Source of the DNA: JBBQLG01 sp964251665 | Lineage (GTDB): Bacteria; Bacteroidota; Bacteroidia; Cytophagales; Spirosomataceae | Assembly (NCBI GenBank): GCA_964251665.1 | Contig: CAXUKO010000008.1 | Location: 1-64,000, forward strand | Reading direction: 5' to 3' | Length of the DNA: 64,000 nucleotides | Made by a program: the position numbers and the translations under genes | The notes under the pieces: generated by a model | Told to the model about the DNA's origin: nothing | Databases searched by the model: none | Seen by the model: the letters and a program-made list of their open reading frames with translations, nothing else | Shown: positions 24,724-34,178 of the stretch, one piece after another | Position numbering within the stretch: the first letter of the stretch is position 1 | Layout: each line of letters opens with the position of its first letter

Positions 24724-27219
24724 TTAGCGTTCACCGGTACTTTTCAGGTCCGAATTGTCGACCCCTTTCCGACTGCGTTGTTTACCCGAGTCGCCAAATT
24801 TCCAGTTTAGCGTCAACTTGAACGCCCGGTTAAAGTATTGGCTGGTCATCGTAGAGGTAGAACTGGATGCGAACACCACATCACTCCGACTCACCGATGC
24901 TGCGAACGGATTAATGGTCGACAACCCCACCGTAATTTTCGTTTTGGGAAACTCCTTTTTGGCCGCCAGGCTATAATAGAACCAGTCAGTTTGGTGTCCC
25001 TGAAGCGTCACTGCCCACGAGTCGTAGTTGCCAAAGGCCTGAACCGTATACTGGCGGGGCAGTTTATAGGTGGTGTTGATGTTGAGACCAGCATTCCAGC
25101 CTTCCCGTTGGATACCTAATACCTGGCTCCGGAAATTCAGGTAACTCACCCGTGCATTGCTCCCGATGCTCCAGCCCGGTAAGAGGCTCCAGGAAGTAGA
25201 CAGATTGAGACCATACTGCTTATTGGCGGCCAGGTTCTGTTTGGTAGCGGTCGAAACACCCGAGGCATCCACCTGAATTACCTCTTCAATGGCGTTATTG
25301 GTTTGCCGGGCGAATAGCGTAGCGTTGAAAAACAGACCGGAAGGGGCCGATAAACTGTAGGAAAGCTCGACCTGATGCAGGGCCTCGGGTCGTAGAGAAG
25401 GATTGCCGGTTGTTCGGCTTCTGGCATCCCGAGCATCGATGTTTGGATTCAGATCAATGATCGACGGGCGAGAAATCCGTTGCGTATAACTCAGGGTTAA
25501 ACTATGAATGTCCTGCCATTTTTTGATGAACGTGGCGCTGGGTACCCAGTTGATGAACTGATTCGTGAAGGGGGAGAGGCTCCTCTGAAACCGACCATCC
25601 AGAAACGTTCCTTCCAGACGCATGCCTGCCTGAGCAAACCAGCCGGTATTACCCGTCCATTTGGCCTGTACGTACCCCGCTGCCACCTGCTGGCTATACT
25701 CGAACACATTGGTTCGATTGGGATTAATCAGCACATTCTCCGGATTTTGCGCTGAACTGACGAGCGTTGAATAGTCACTGGTTACCGCGCGTAAAACCGT
25801 TTTTAACCCCATTTCCAACACGTGCTTTCCCGTTTTCGATAGCGGGTGCGTATAGTCCGTCTGGAGTGTCCACTCCCGGCTTTGCTGGTGGTTATTGTTC
25901 TGCTCCTGATAGAGCAGGTTATTTTCCAGATCAACCTGACGGGCCAGATAAGTAAAGTCGTCCCGAAAATTGTTGCTATACTGGCCAATAATGAAGAAGG
26001 ACTGTTCGGGTTTACGCAGTCGTTTGGTATAGCTCAAACTGGCTTCAAGTCCCTCATTGGGGGCGCTCAGGGTCTGGGTCTGTTGCCGATAGGCTTGCTG
26101 CTGGCCAGCCTGCCGGATTTGATAATACTGACTGCTGCTAACGGGCCAGTTACCAAACCAGCCTGCCACCGCAAAACTGAATAGTTGGGTCGAATCCGCT
26201 TCGTAATTAACCACCACATCGCCCGAGCCGTGTGGATTTACATTGTTAAAGGCCGATTGCTGGTCGAGTTGATAGGCGTCCGTTCCACTCAGGGTTGACT
26301 GGCGAGTCAGGCTGGTTTCTGTTTTCACCCGGTATTGGTGCAAATGCGTATATGCGTTGACAGTCCATTTTCCCGTTGACCAGCCGATGCGGGGATTGAA
26401 CACACGCTCCAGATTACTGATGCTGCCCTCCAGCGCACCACTAAATTGATTCAGGTTCTTTTTGGTGATGATATTGATCACGCCAGCAGCCCCTTCGGCA
26501 TCGTAGCGGGAGGAAGGACTGGTAATGACTTCTACCGACTGAATGATACTTGAGGGAATCATATTCAGTGCATCGGCCGCGTTTCTGGCCATCTGCCCCG
26601 AATAGCGTCCATTGATCAGAATTTTTAAGTTCGAATTACCGCGCATACTCACGTTTCCGTTGGCATCCACACTCAATATGGGCGCTTTGCGTAACACATC
26701 GGCCGCCGTTCCGCCCAGATTCGTTACATCGTTCTCCGCGTGGTAGACCAGCATGCCTGGTTTTTGTTCAACCAGTTGTTTGGTTCCTATAACTGTTACA
26801 CCAGCTAATACCTGCGCATTCGATGCCAGATACATGGGCGGCAACTGAATCGCAGCGGTCGTACTGGTTACCACGACCCGAGTGGTTTGAAGTCCGTAGC
26901 CCACAAACGACGCTTGTACTACGTAGGGACCGGTTTGGGGAAGGGTCAACACATACTCACCTTTGGTAGTGGTATAGGTCATCGCCACTGCCTTCCGGGT
27001 ACTATCGAGCACACTGAGGGTTACAAACTCGACCGGTGCCTTAGCGACCGAATCAAGAATGACGCCTTTCAGGATATACGGACCGGAAGTCCGATTTTGT
27101 GACAGGGCCGATTGCCCGCCCATCAGCGTCAGTAGCCATACGCTGAGCAGGGCAAACAGTTTTTGCAAGGGCATTTTATTGGTTGGATTGACCAACTGGC
27201 TCTTATTTTCTAATTTCAT
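24724..27219 (-). CDS. TonB-dependent receptor-like outer membrane protein (CarboxypepD_reg / OMP_b-brl_3)
   Basis: The 831-residue protein has a signal peptide (MPLQKLFALLSVWLLTLMGG, starting at internal Met 16, nucleotide 27174, which may be the true start). Next come a CarboxypepD_reg-like domain (about 45-130; LKGVILDSVAKAPVEFVTLSV), a plug domain (about 140-240; KPGMLVYHAENDVTNLGGTAADVL, INGRYSGQMA, YDAEGAAGVINIITKK) and a beta-barrel of the OMP_b-brl_3 family to the C terminus. No SusD-like partner is adjacent, so it is not a classical polysaccharide locus. The LytTR kinase-regulator pair directly downstream on the same strand suggests a regulated uptake or signalling receptor. Confidence 0.9.
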   Translation of the reverse strand: MKLENKSQLVNPTNKMPLQKLFALLSVWLLTLMGGQSALSQNRTSGPYILKGVILDSVAKAPVEFVTLSVLDSTRKAVAMTYTTTKGEYVLTLPQTGPYVVQASFVGYGLQTTRVVVTSTTAAIQLPPMYLASNAQVLAGVTVIGTKQLVEQKPGMLVYHAENDVTNLGGTAADVLRKAPILSVDANGNVSMRGNSNLKILINGRYSGQMARNAADALNMIPSSIIQSVEVITSPSSRYDAEGAAGVINIITKKNLNQFSGALEGSISNLERVFNPRIGWSTGKWTVNAYTHLHQYRVKTETSLTRQSTLSGTDAYQLDQQSAFNNVNPHGSGDVVVNYEADSTQLFSFAVAGWFGNWPVSSSQYYQIRQAGQQQAYRQQTQTLSAPNEGLEASLSYTKRLRKPEQSFFIIGQYSNNFRDDFTYLARQVDLENNLLYQEQNNNHQQSREWTLQTDYTHPLSKTGKHVLEMGLKTVLRAVTSDYSTLVSSAQNPENVLINPNRTNVFEYSQQVAAGYVQAKWTGNTGWFAQAGMRLEGTFLDGRFQRSLSPFTNQFINWVPSATFIKKWQDIHSLTLSYTQRISRPSIIDLNPNIDARDARSRTTGNPSLRPEALHQVELSYSLSAPSGLFFNATLFARQTNNAIEEVIQVDASGVSTATKQNLAANKQYGLNLSTSWSLLPGWSIGSNARVSYLNFRSQVLGIQREGWNAGLNINTTYKLPRQYTVQAFGNYDSWAVTLQGHQTDWFYYSLAAKKEFPKTKITVGLSTINPFAASVSRSDVVFASSSTSTMTSQYFNRAFKLTLNWKFGDSGKQRSRKGVDNSDLKSTGER

Positions 27220-27750
27220 ACGCGGGAAGTTCCAGGCCTGAATGGGTAGTTTAGCTTGTTAGATCGCACCCGAGAAGGGGTGAGACAAAGTTGCCACGCA
27301 GGGGACAAGCCAGCCAATAAAAGGCATTGAGTGCTGAAATAAGCCCTATGAATACGAAATTAGGAGGGTTGAGTGCCCGGCGTTAAAACCCGGGGTAAGG
27401 CCTCCGTTACTCCCAAGTAGATTTGTTTGTTGAGAACGCCCGACCTCTACCCGATCTTTTACGGGCAAACTTGACGGTTACTGTAATAGTCTCGCCCATA
27501 AGGCATCATTGAACCAAGTACTTCAGGAGTTATCCCCATAGTTGAATTATTGGCCGAATACTTTCCGGGACAAGACACATAGCGCTGAAAATGGAGTGGG
27601 TTTTAGCTTCTCAACACACTTTTTGGGGAATTGCCGTGCTTTTAACAAGGAGCATACAGTTCTGTTCTTTGAAACAGATGGTCAAAAAGCGTTGCATCTG
27701 ATGGAGTTGTGCAACAGCCACGAGCGTTTGATGAAACGAACGTTAGCTTG
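27220..27750. other. Intergenic stretch upstream of the TonB receptor
   Basis: 530 bp between the TonB receptor start and the end of the EamA gene. A 104-codon plus-strand frame (27542-27856) runs into the end of the EamA gene on the other strand. It has no recognised motif and I do not call it. On the minus strand AACTTTG about 60 bp upstream of the receptor ATG resembles a degenerate -7 box. Confidence 0.4.
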
Positions 27751-28662
27751 TTATACTGGATGCTTTTTCCTTGAATTGGACTGCTTACTTAAAAGAAAAA
27801 TCGTCGAAATTACGCAAAGACTGCCGATCCATTCTGAACCTGAGAAGGAAAGGTGAAGCCAGATGACAGCGAGCAGGGTTGCCGAGAGCGGCTCAGCGGA
27901 AGCCAGTAAACTTGCTTTCTGACCGCCAATCAGTTTCACGGCGGACATGTAGGCGTAGAAGGCGATCAAGGTACCAAACAAAATAATGAAGCTGACACCC
28001 ACGTAAGTTTGGCTGTCCCAAATGCCGCCTACATTCCACGGTGCCCTCACGACTGAGAAAACCAAGCCGCCTAAAAGCATCCCCCAGCCTATAACAACAG
28101 AGGAGCTGTATTTTTTTAACAGGTTAGCCGGTTGTAATGTATAAATGGCTAACGTAACCGCTGATCCAATACCAAACAGCAAGGCTACGCCCGAAATCGA
28201 CAGGCTTGTCATATTGCCACGAGTTACCAACAGCACGGTGCCAAGGACGGCTAAAAAGATAGCTACTATTTCTATACCCTTAGGCATCATTCTATTTTTG
28301 ATAGCCAGGTAACAGGCAATCAAAATAGGCCCTGCATATTGCAACACCGTTGCTGTGGCGGCATTAGAATGTTTAATAGCCGCAAAATAAGTATACTGAA
28401 CGGCCAGCATACCCGCAATGCTGAAAATGACCAACTGCACCGCATCGCTTTTATTTCGCCAAACCGATAGTAAACTTGATTTTTTGGCAAACTGAGAAAA
28501 CAGCAAAAGAATAGCGCCTGATACGAGCATTCGCGTGGTGATCAACCATTCAACGTTGATTTCTCGATGCTGAAACAAAAACTGACCCACCGTGCCCGAC
28601 ACGCCCCAGAGAATAGCACCGCCTATAGCAAACGCAAACCCTTTTCCTTCGTTTGATCCCAT
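27751..28662 (-). CDS. EamA/DMT family transporter
   Basis: The 303-residue protein has about ten hydrophobic helices arranged as two EamA repeats: the first begins GFAFAIGGAILWGVSGTVGQFLFQ and the second GVALLFGIGSAVTLAIYTLQPANLL, the latter with the typical late segment FGTLIAFYAYMSAVKLIGGQKASLLASAEPLSATLLAVIWL. DMT proteins export amino acids, nucleotide metabolites or similar small solutes across the inner membrane. The substrate is not readable. It is on the same strand as, and 110 bp downstream of, the molybdopterin oxidoreductase, so joint expression is possible. Confidence 0.9.
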   Translation of the reverse strand: MGSNEGKGFAFAIGGAILWGVSGTVGQFLFQHREINVEWLITTRMLVSGAILLLFSQFAKKSSLLSVWRNKSDAVQLVIFSIAGMLAVQYTYFAAIKHSNAATATVLQYAGPILIACYLAIKNRMMPKGIEIVAIFLAVLGTVLLVTRGNMTSLSISGVALLFGIGSAVTLAIYTLQPANLLKKYSSSVVIGWGMLLGGLVFSVVRAPWNVGGIWDSQTYVGVSFIILFGTLIAFYAYMSAVKLIGGQKASLLASAEPLSATLLAVIWLHLSFSGSEWIGSLCVISTIFLLSKQSNSRKKHPV

Positions 28663-28772
28663 CTTCGACCTAAGCTACTATGATTCGGGAGTAAATCCGC
28701 TCTTCTATCGTACAGTTTTCGTCTATTTCTGACCCCTGATGGTGGCCATCATTGGCGGAGACACGGGCCACC

Positions 28773-31025
28773 TTAAACAGCTTTTCTGATGTTTACCGGA
28801 ACATATTTATGGTAGGGCGTTTTGGTAAATGGTTCACAATGGCTGCTCTCTGTAAGCCGGTTTAGCTCCGGCCCGTCTGGTGCATTATCCTTGTACCTGA
28901 ATCCATATCCATTGGGTAGGGTAACCACTTTTCGTCTAACGGTCGTGTCAACCTCCACGAAAACACGGATACTGCCCCTTGCTGACTCACATACCACTTC
29001 CGTCCCCGTTGTCACACCCAACTCCAGCGCGTCATCGGGGTGCATGCGCATACTCCCTTTGGGGTCAGTCTTTCGCCAGCCAGGATTTCTGTAAATCTGG
29101 TTGGCATTATAACTCCTTCGTTCGCCCGCCATGAGTACAAAGGGGAAATCGGCATTCTCGTGCGCCTTGTGCTTCAGATCCCGTATAGCGTCGATCATTT
29201 CGGGAATTTCCAGATAAATCTTTCTGTCTTTGTTTTTGACCAGTGACCACACTTCATCGTAGGCATGCCTGCTAATAACCAATCCAGACGAATTAGCCAG
29301 AATGGCGTTAAAAAGGGCGTTTCCAAGCGTCCGCTTATTGCCCCGAACGGCCGTCCGTTTTACCGCTTCGTAATATCGGGCGGCATAACTCGTTGCCAGA
29401 CCCAGCATGGGAGCCGCCGACGCAATGGGTTGCGGCAGCGTTTTTCCAAGGGTGCGGTAGAGGATTGAACTGGCAAACCTCTGCAACATGGGTTTCCGTT
29501 TGAACAACAACTGCAATCCCAGCAGGTAACCGGATCGGGCCGTAAAGGCAGGCTCATACCGTGCCAAGGCGGTTAACGTGGGGAAGGCCGCGGGCAGTAC
29601 GCCCATTTTTTCTAAAAGCCGCGTATATATTTCCGGTTCAGGCAGCGACTCTTCCAAAGGCTGAAAAACCGGTTTGCGGAAATGGAAAAAGTTTTCGGGG
29701 AACTCCAGGTTGAAGGCAGATGCTTCTAATTTTTCAAATTGGGAAGCGGCCGGTAATACATAATGGGCCAGGCGGGCGGTTTCGGTCATGGCTATATCAA
29801 CCACAACCAGTAAGTCCAGCTTATCGAATGCATCGATGTAGGCCTGTGTATCGGCAAACGTCAAAACCGGGTTTGAACTATCTACCCAAACGGCTCTGAT
29901 CCGGTCTTCGCCTTCGTGGTTGATTTCGTCCGGCAAAATATTGGGTGGGTATAAACCACCTATCGGAAACATCTTGTGTTTGGCCGTACGAACCCCCTTT
30001 TTTCGTTCATCGGTGTTGCTGGCTAATGGAACCAGGTACGTGTGCAGGTTATTAGCACCCTGTTTGCCAAAATTGCCCGTAATCAGGTAAAGCAATTTTT
30101 CTAAATAAGCATTTGCCGTCGTGTTTTTTGAGTGTTGCGTACCCAGATCGACGCGTACACAGGCTCGTTTGGCGTTGGCGAACCCTCTGGCCACGTGTTG
30201 AATGGTAGCCAGTGGCACATCGCATCGCTGGGCATAATCGGTTATATCAATCGTCAATAGTTCATCTTTTATGGAGTCGAACCCTGTGCAGTGCTGTTCG
30301 ATGAAGGAGGTATCGTGCAGGTTTTCTCGTACAATAACCGACAATAGCGCCAGCATCAGATACGCATCGGTGCTGGGTTTGAGTTGCAGGTGTATATCGG
30401 CCATTTTAGCCGTTTCCGTAATCTTCGGGTCGATGACGACCATTGTTCGATTCGGGTCTTTCTGGATGGTTTTCAGGGTGTCCCGGGCATTAACGATGCC
30501 ATGAGCCTGAAACGGATTTGTGCCTATAAACAGCACATAGTCGGCGTGTTCGATATCTTCGGTTGTATGGCATAACTGACTGCCGAACAATCGGCCATTT
30601 ACCCAAATATCACCTGTTTTTTCCTGGGCCAAGGCCGTGTAGATGAACCGGCTGCCCATAGCGGCCAGCATCTGGCTGCTGTAAACCCCGCCCCAGTGGT
30701 TACCCTGGCCTCCACCCCCGACAAAGGCAAATGACTGGCCACCGTGTTCCTTTTTGAGCTGGTTGAGTTGTTGGGCGATCTCGGTCAGCGCCGTTTCCCA
30801 ACTGACCCGTGCAAACGTACCGTCGGGTTGGCGTTTGAGTGGATACCGCAGGCGGTCGTCATGATCCTGATAAAAGGCCAAACGGGCCGCTTTCTGACAG
30901 ATATACCCTTTGCTGACCGGATGGTTTTGATCGCCCTTTATTTTAGCGAACTTGCCATCCTGTATATCTACTTCCAGACCACAATTCCTCGAACATAATG
31001 GGCAGGCAGTAACGGTCAGTGCCAT
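28773..31025 (-). CDS. Molybdopterin-dependent oxidoreductase with [4Fe-4S] cluster
   Basis: Start chosen at 31025 (MALTVTACPLCSRNCGLEV). The 750-residue protein has the N-terminal cluster motif C8-x2-C11-x3-C15-x27-C43 followed by GYICQKAARLAFYQDHDDRLRYPL. Then come the molybdopterin-binding domains (GGQGNHWGGVYSSQML, GTNPFQAHGIVNARDTL, DPKITETAKMADIHLQLKPSTDAYLMLAL) and the C-terminal molydopterin dinucleotide-binding barrel (MRMHPDDALELGVTTGTEVVCE). It belongs to the cytoplasmic formate-dehydrogenase/assimilatory-nitrate-reductase-like branch: no Tat signal and no partner subunit genes nearby. The substrate is unknown. A TATGTTTG box and an HxlR regulator stand divergently upstream. Confidence 0.92.
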   Translation of the reverse strand: MALTVTACPLCSRNCGLEVDIQDGKFAKIKGDQNHPVSKGYICQKAARLAFYQDHDDRLRYPLKRQPDGTFARVSWETALTEIAQQLNQLKKEHGGQSFAFVGGGGQGNHWGGVYSSQMLAAMGSRFIYTALAQEKTGDIWVNGRLFGSQLCHTTEDIEHADYVLFIGTNPFQAHGIVNARDTLKTIQKDPNRTMVVIDPKITETAKMADIHLQLKPSTDAYLMLALLSVIVRENLHDTSFIEQHCTGFDSIKDELLTIDITDYAQRCDVPLATIQHVARGFANAKRACVRVDLGTQHSKNTTANAYLEKLLYLITGNFGKQGANNLHTYLVPLASNTDERKKGVRTAKHKMFPIGGLYPPNILPDEINHEGEDRIRAVWVDSSNPVLTFADTQAYIDAFDKLDLLVVVDIAMTETARLAHYVLPAASQFEKLEASAFNLEFPENFFHFRKPVFQPLEESLPEPEIYTRLLEKMGVLPAAFPTLTALARYEPAFTARSGYLLGLQLLFKRKPMLQRFASSILYRTLGKTLPQPIASAAPMLGLATSYAARYYEAVKRTAVRGNKRTLGNALFNAILANSSGLVISRHAYDEVWSLVKNKDRKIYLEIPEMIDAIRDLKHKAHENADFPFVLMAGERRSYNANQIYRNPGWRKTDPKGSMRMHPDDALELGVTTGTEVVCESARGSIRVFVEVDTTVRRKVVTLPNGYGFRYKDNAPDGPELNRLTESSHCEPFTKTPYHKYVPVNIRKAV

Positions 31026-31057
31026 GGTTTTGGTGATTTTGACGGAAAGAACAAATC

Positions 31058-31065
31058 CAAACATA
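31058..31065 (-). promoter_or_regulatory. -7 promoter box of the molybdopterin oxidoreductase
   Basis: TATGTTTG on the minus strand matches TAnnTTTG, 32 bp upstream of ATG 31025. Its upstream region overlaps the palindromic TGTAC-CAA-GTACA element at 31103-31115. Confidence 0.5.
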
Positions 31066-31102
31066 AGCATGTACGCCCGAACATAGCCATAGTCTCTATA
31101 GT

Positions 31103-31115
31103 TGTACCAAGTACA
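31103..31115. promoter_or_regulatory. Candidate HxlR operator, perfect palindrome
   Basis: TGTAC-CAA-GTACA is an exact inverted repeat with a 3-base spacer. It is placed 14 bp before the HxlR start (31129) and about 40 bp upstream of the -7 box of the divergent oxidoreductase gene. HxlR-family regulators typically bind short palindromes of this kind in divergent promoters, so one dimer here could control both genes. A degenerate -7 box TATAGTTG (31097-31104) for the regulator overlaps it. Confidence 0.55.
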
Positions 31116-31128
31116 TTTTTTTAGACTA

Positions 31129-31497
31129 ATGGAAAACGAGCGCAAAAACAAAGAATTCAATCCTCACAAATGCGGTGTTGTGCATTTTTTGAACCTGATT
31201 GGCGGTAAGTGGAAAGTACTGATCCTTTATGCGATCAGCAAGGGATATAATCGGTTTAGTATGCTCAAGCGTGAAAGTCCGTTTATCAGTAAGCAGATGC
31301 TGGTCAATCAGTTGAGGGAATTGGAGGCTGATAAAGTAATTGAACGAATCATTTATGCTGAAGTACCACCCCGGGTTGAGTACAAACTAACCGCCTACGG
31401 CGAGTCCCTGCTACCTGTCATCAAGGTTATACGGGATTGGGGCAAAGCTGATCTGAAAGCAAAGGGAGAAAGCGAACCGTATTTAAACCAGGTCTGA
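31129..31497 (+). CDS. HxlR family transcriptional regulator
   Basis: Start taken at ATG 31129 (MENERKNKEFNPHKCGVVHF). The frame runs nine codons further upstream but through the palindrome. The 122-residue winged-helix protein has GGKWKVLILYAISKGYNRFSMLKRES, ISKQMLVNQLRELEADKVIERIIY and PPRVEYKLTAYGESLLPVIKVIRDWG, all classic HxlR. One Cys (about 14, HKCGV) just before the DNA-binding domain fits the redox or electrophile sensing Cys of YodB/HypR-like members. It is divergent to the molybdopterin oxidoreductase, which is its probable target. Confidence 0.9.
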   Translation: MENERKNKEFNPHKCGVVHFLNLIGGKWKVLILYAISKGYNRFSMLKRESPFISKQMLVNQLRELEADKVIERIIYAEVPPRVEYKLTAYGESLLPVIKVIRDWGKADLKAKGESEPYLNQV

Positions 31498-31779
31498 GTT
31501 TCACTGACAAGCCAGCACACCCTTAACCAGGCTATCACACGAAGTAAATTATCGTTGATAATCCGATTCCCAGGGCAATGCGGAAGGGGTTGTCCTGACG
31601 AGCAAAAAACTAACTTTCATTGATGACCAAAAGGGGAATAGGGCAAACGCATGAACTGGCTCTGTGGCTGATTGTGGGTAAGACCGACAGGCGGCTTAAG
31701 CTCCAGTCAAAACCAACTCACTGAAGGGTTAAGGACAGTTGTAAGCAGACAGAATAGCCAAATACGTTAACTCTGTTTC

Positions 31780-32607
31780 TTACAACGCCCGGATAATACC
31801 GTCAGAACGGTTCGCTTCAATGCGTTGCCGGACGGCTTCGTACAGCACTATGCCCGTCGCGACGGATACGTTCAGCGACTCCACGGCTCCCATGAGCGGA
31901 ATCTTGGCCGAATCGTCACACAGGGCCAGAAACTCATCCGAGATGCCATCTTCTTCCGAACCCAGAATGAACGCCACGGGGCCGGTCAGGTCGGTTGCGA
32001 ACAGCGACTTGTTCGTTTTTTCGGTACCGGCGATAACCCGTACGCCCGAATCCTGCAAATAGGTAATGGTCGCGCCCAGGTCGTACTCACGGCAGACGGA
32101 AATGTGATTCAGCGCGCCCGACGATGTTTTCATGGCGTCGGAGTTGATCATAGCGGCCCGTTTGGCGGGAATTACAATGGCCTGCACACCGGCACATTCC
32201 GCCGTACGGGCAATGGCACCGAAGTTGCGCACGTCCGTAATGCGGTCTAAGATCAGCAGAAACGGCGTTTCGCCCCGCTCAAATACATCCGCAATCACGT
32301 TCGATAACTTGACGTAGTTAATGGCTGAAATCAGGCAGACGACACCCTGATGGTTTTTGCGCGTGAAGCGGTTGAGCTTCTCGACCGGCACCCGCTGAAT
32401 CGTTACCCGGCGTTCAAAAGCCAGTTTCTGAATCTCAGGATTGCTCAGGTCTTTCTCCATGAACAGTTTATCAATCTCCTGTCCAGAGCGTAATGTTTCG
32501 AGCACCGACTGCGTCCCGAACACCATTTCGTCAGTCTCCGGTTTGAATGAGGGGCGGGGTTTATTACCCTGAAAACGGTTTACTCGTGAATTGCTCCGGT
32601 TCTCCAT
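31780..32607 (-). CDS. rlmB: TrmH family 23S rRNA (guanosine-2'-O-)-methyltransferase
   Basis: Start taken at ATG 32607 (MENRSNSRVN), which overlaps the end of the upstream GWxTD gene by 28 bp. The 275-residue SpoU-fold protein has a substrate-binding N-terminal domain (FGTQSVLETLRSGQEIDKLFM) and the three SPOUT motifs: motif 1 LDRITDVRNFGAIARTAE, motif 2 AFILGSEEDGIS and motif 3 IPLMGAVESLNVSVATGIVLYE. The combination fits RlmB, which methylates the ribose of G2251 in the 23S rRNA P loop, although other TrmH-family targets cannot be ruled out. It is most likely co-transcribed with the GWxTD gene. Confidence 0.87.
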   Translation of the reverse strand: MENRSNSRVNRFQGNKPRPSFKPETDEMVFGTQSVLETLRSGQEIDKLFMEKDLSNPEIQKLAFERRVTIQRVPVEKLNRFTRKNHQGVVCLISAINYVKLSNVIADVFERGETPFLLILDRITDVRNFGAIARTAECAGVQAIVIPAKRAAMINSDAMKTSSGALNHISVCREYDLGATITYLQDSGVRVIAGTEKTNKSLFATDLTGPVAFILGSEEDGISDEFLALCDDSAKIPLMGAVESLNVSVATGIVLYEAVRQRIEANRSDGIIRAL

Positions 32608-34001
32608 GCTTCGACAATCGGGAACCAAATCGGCTGGTATTCGGCATAGCGCACCAGTTCGTAATGGTCCTCGACAAATTGATTGGGTTTTCTATTAAAG
32701 GTAAAATTCAGCTCTGACGTCGTGGCCCGGCGCGAATACACCCAAACTTCACGGTCGCGGCTGCGCTGCACGCGGTCGGGTGCGCCGAGGATGATGTAGA
32801 TCATGCCTTTGTCGGTTTTCCAGCCCTCTTTGTAGGTGGTAAACAGCAGATTGGCTTCCTCAACGTGCTTGTAATACGTGCGAATGGCCCGCCGGGCGAC
32901 ATCTTCATTGCCCGACATCAAACTAAGCCAATACCGATCCAGTGCCTTTTTGAAATCCGATGTGTTAGTCAACTCGCTGGTTTCCTGGCTGGTACTCATG
33001 TACAGAACCGGCTTTACGAGTTTTTCGGGCCGGGTCAGCCGGGGAAAACGGGCATCACCCACCAGAATACCAATTCCGTTGGCGGTAGTTGTGTCGTCCT
33101 GAAAGAAGTACAGCCCCTCGCTGGGCAAATGGAAAGGCTTATTGGTCATGATCGTCAGCGACGAGTCAATTTCAAGGGCTTTCGCCACCGGGCGCGACGC
33201 CAGATTCATGGGTGATGTGGCCGGGTCGAACTCGTGCCGATACCGAATCACGTGCAGGGGCTTGCTGGTTCCGGCCACATCACGAATAATGAGGGTATCA
33301 TTTACCGTGGCGAAGTTCCGAAGCCGGGGCAACTGACCAGCCGCATCGAACAACGCAAACCGGTCGGCCAGTCGGGGAGCCAGAAACCGGATGGGCAGGT
33401 CATTGAGTGATTTTTTACCGGTGCTGGTTTCCGTAATTTCGGTCAGTAACAGCGCCGTAGCCGTCTTGTTGGCAGGCCGTTTTACGTCAAAAAAGACCGT
33501 GAAATGTTCACCGGCGTCATCGGATGGCTCACGAATTACGTTTTGCGCCGTCAGCGGTACGTTCCCGTAGCCCAGCCGTTCGCGGTTACTGTAGTCGGGG
33601 TAGACGACGTAGTTGGTAATAAAATGCCCGATCAGATCATCAACGCGGGTTGGCACGGCATCGCTGATGGTGTCAGGCCGTTGCATGGTCAGGCTCAGGT
33701 ACACCCGGGCCAATGTCGTGTCGATGCTTAAAAAACGACCTTTAATGGCTACAATCGACCATTCGGTTGTTTTCGCCGGTGGTATCGCTACGGCACCGAG
33801 AATGGCCGGTGGCACACTGGCCGGGCGTTGAGCCGTAGCTGAACTGCGATCAACCTGATCGGCTGCTGCCCGGTTACGGTCTGAACCATAGGGATTGGAC
33901 CGGTTCGCCGATTGCGGATCAGCGGACAGACCACGTTGCGAAGGCTGCGAAACACTACAGGCCACGAGCAACGGAAAGGAAAGAAGATAGAGTAAGCGCA
34001 T
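32580..34001 (-). CDS. GWxTD domain lipoprotein
   Basis: Start taken at 34001 (MRLLYLLSFPLLVACSVSQ), giving a lipoprotein signal with lipobox LLVAC. GTG/ATG five codons upstream is an alternative. The 473-residue protein has a long beta-rich N-terminal part and a C-terminal GWxTD domain (about 395-473): YKEGWKTDKGMIYIILGAPDRV, then REVWVYSRR and FNRKPNQFVEDHYELVRYAEY. GWxTD proteins are typical of Bacteroidota and related phyla. Their function is unproven. The gene precedes rlmB and overlaps it by 28 bp. Confidence 0.85.
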   Translation of the reverse strand: MRLLYLLSFPLLVACSVSQPSQRGLSADPQSANRSNPYGSDRNRAAADQVDRSSATAQRPASVPPAILGAVAIPPAKTTEWSIVAIKGRFLSIDTTLARVYLSLTMQRPDTISDAVPTRVDDLIGHFITNYVVYPDYSNRERLGYGNVPLTAQNVIREPSDDAGEHFTVFFDVKRPANKTATALLLTEITETSTGKKSLNDLPIRFLAPRLADRFALFDAAGQLPRLRNFATVNDTLIIRDVAGTSKPLHVIRYRHEFDPATSPMNLASRPVAKALEIDSSLTIMTNKPFHLPSEGLYFFQDDTTTANGIGILVGDARFPRLTRPEKLVKPVLYMSTSQETSELTNTSDFKKALDRYWLSLMSGNEDVARRAIRTYYKHVEEANLLFTTYKEGWKTDKGMIYIILGAPDRVQRSRDREVWVYSRRATTSELNFTFNRKPNQFVEDHYELVRYAEYQPIWFPIVEAWRTGAIHE

Positions 34002-34178
34002 AACCTTGGATACCATACGGATAGTCGTTCAATAGAAACGAAAAACAGCCGCTCTTTAGCTGACTACACGCTTATTTTTACCAAACGCCGGGCTTCGCAA
34101 AGGTACGGATAAAGTTGTATCCCGGCGGTACGGGATTCCTGCCCAAGACACGTGCTGACCGTACAACCGGATATATCA

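Noticed and set aside
27542..27856. 104-codon plus-strand frame between the TonB receptor and the EamA gene
   Set aside because: It overlaps the end of the EamA gene on the other strand by 100 bp, has no recognised motif and no ribosome site.
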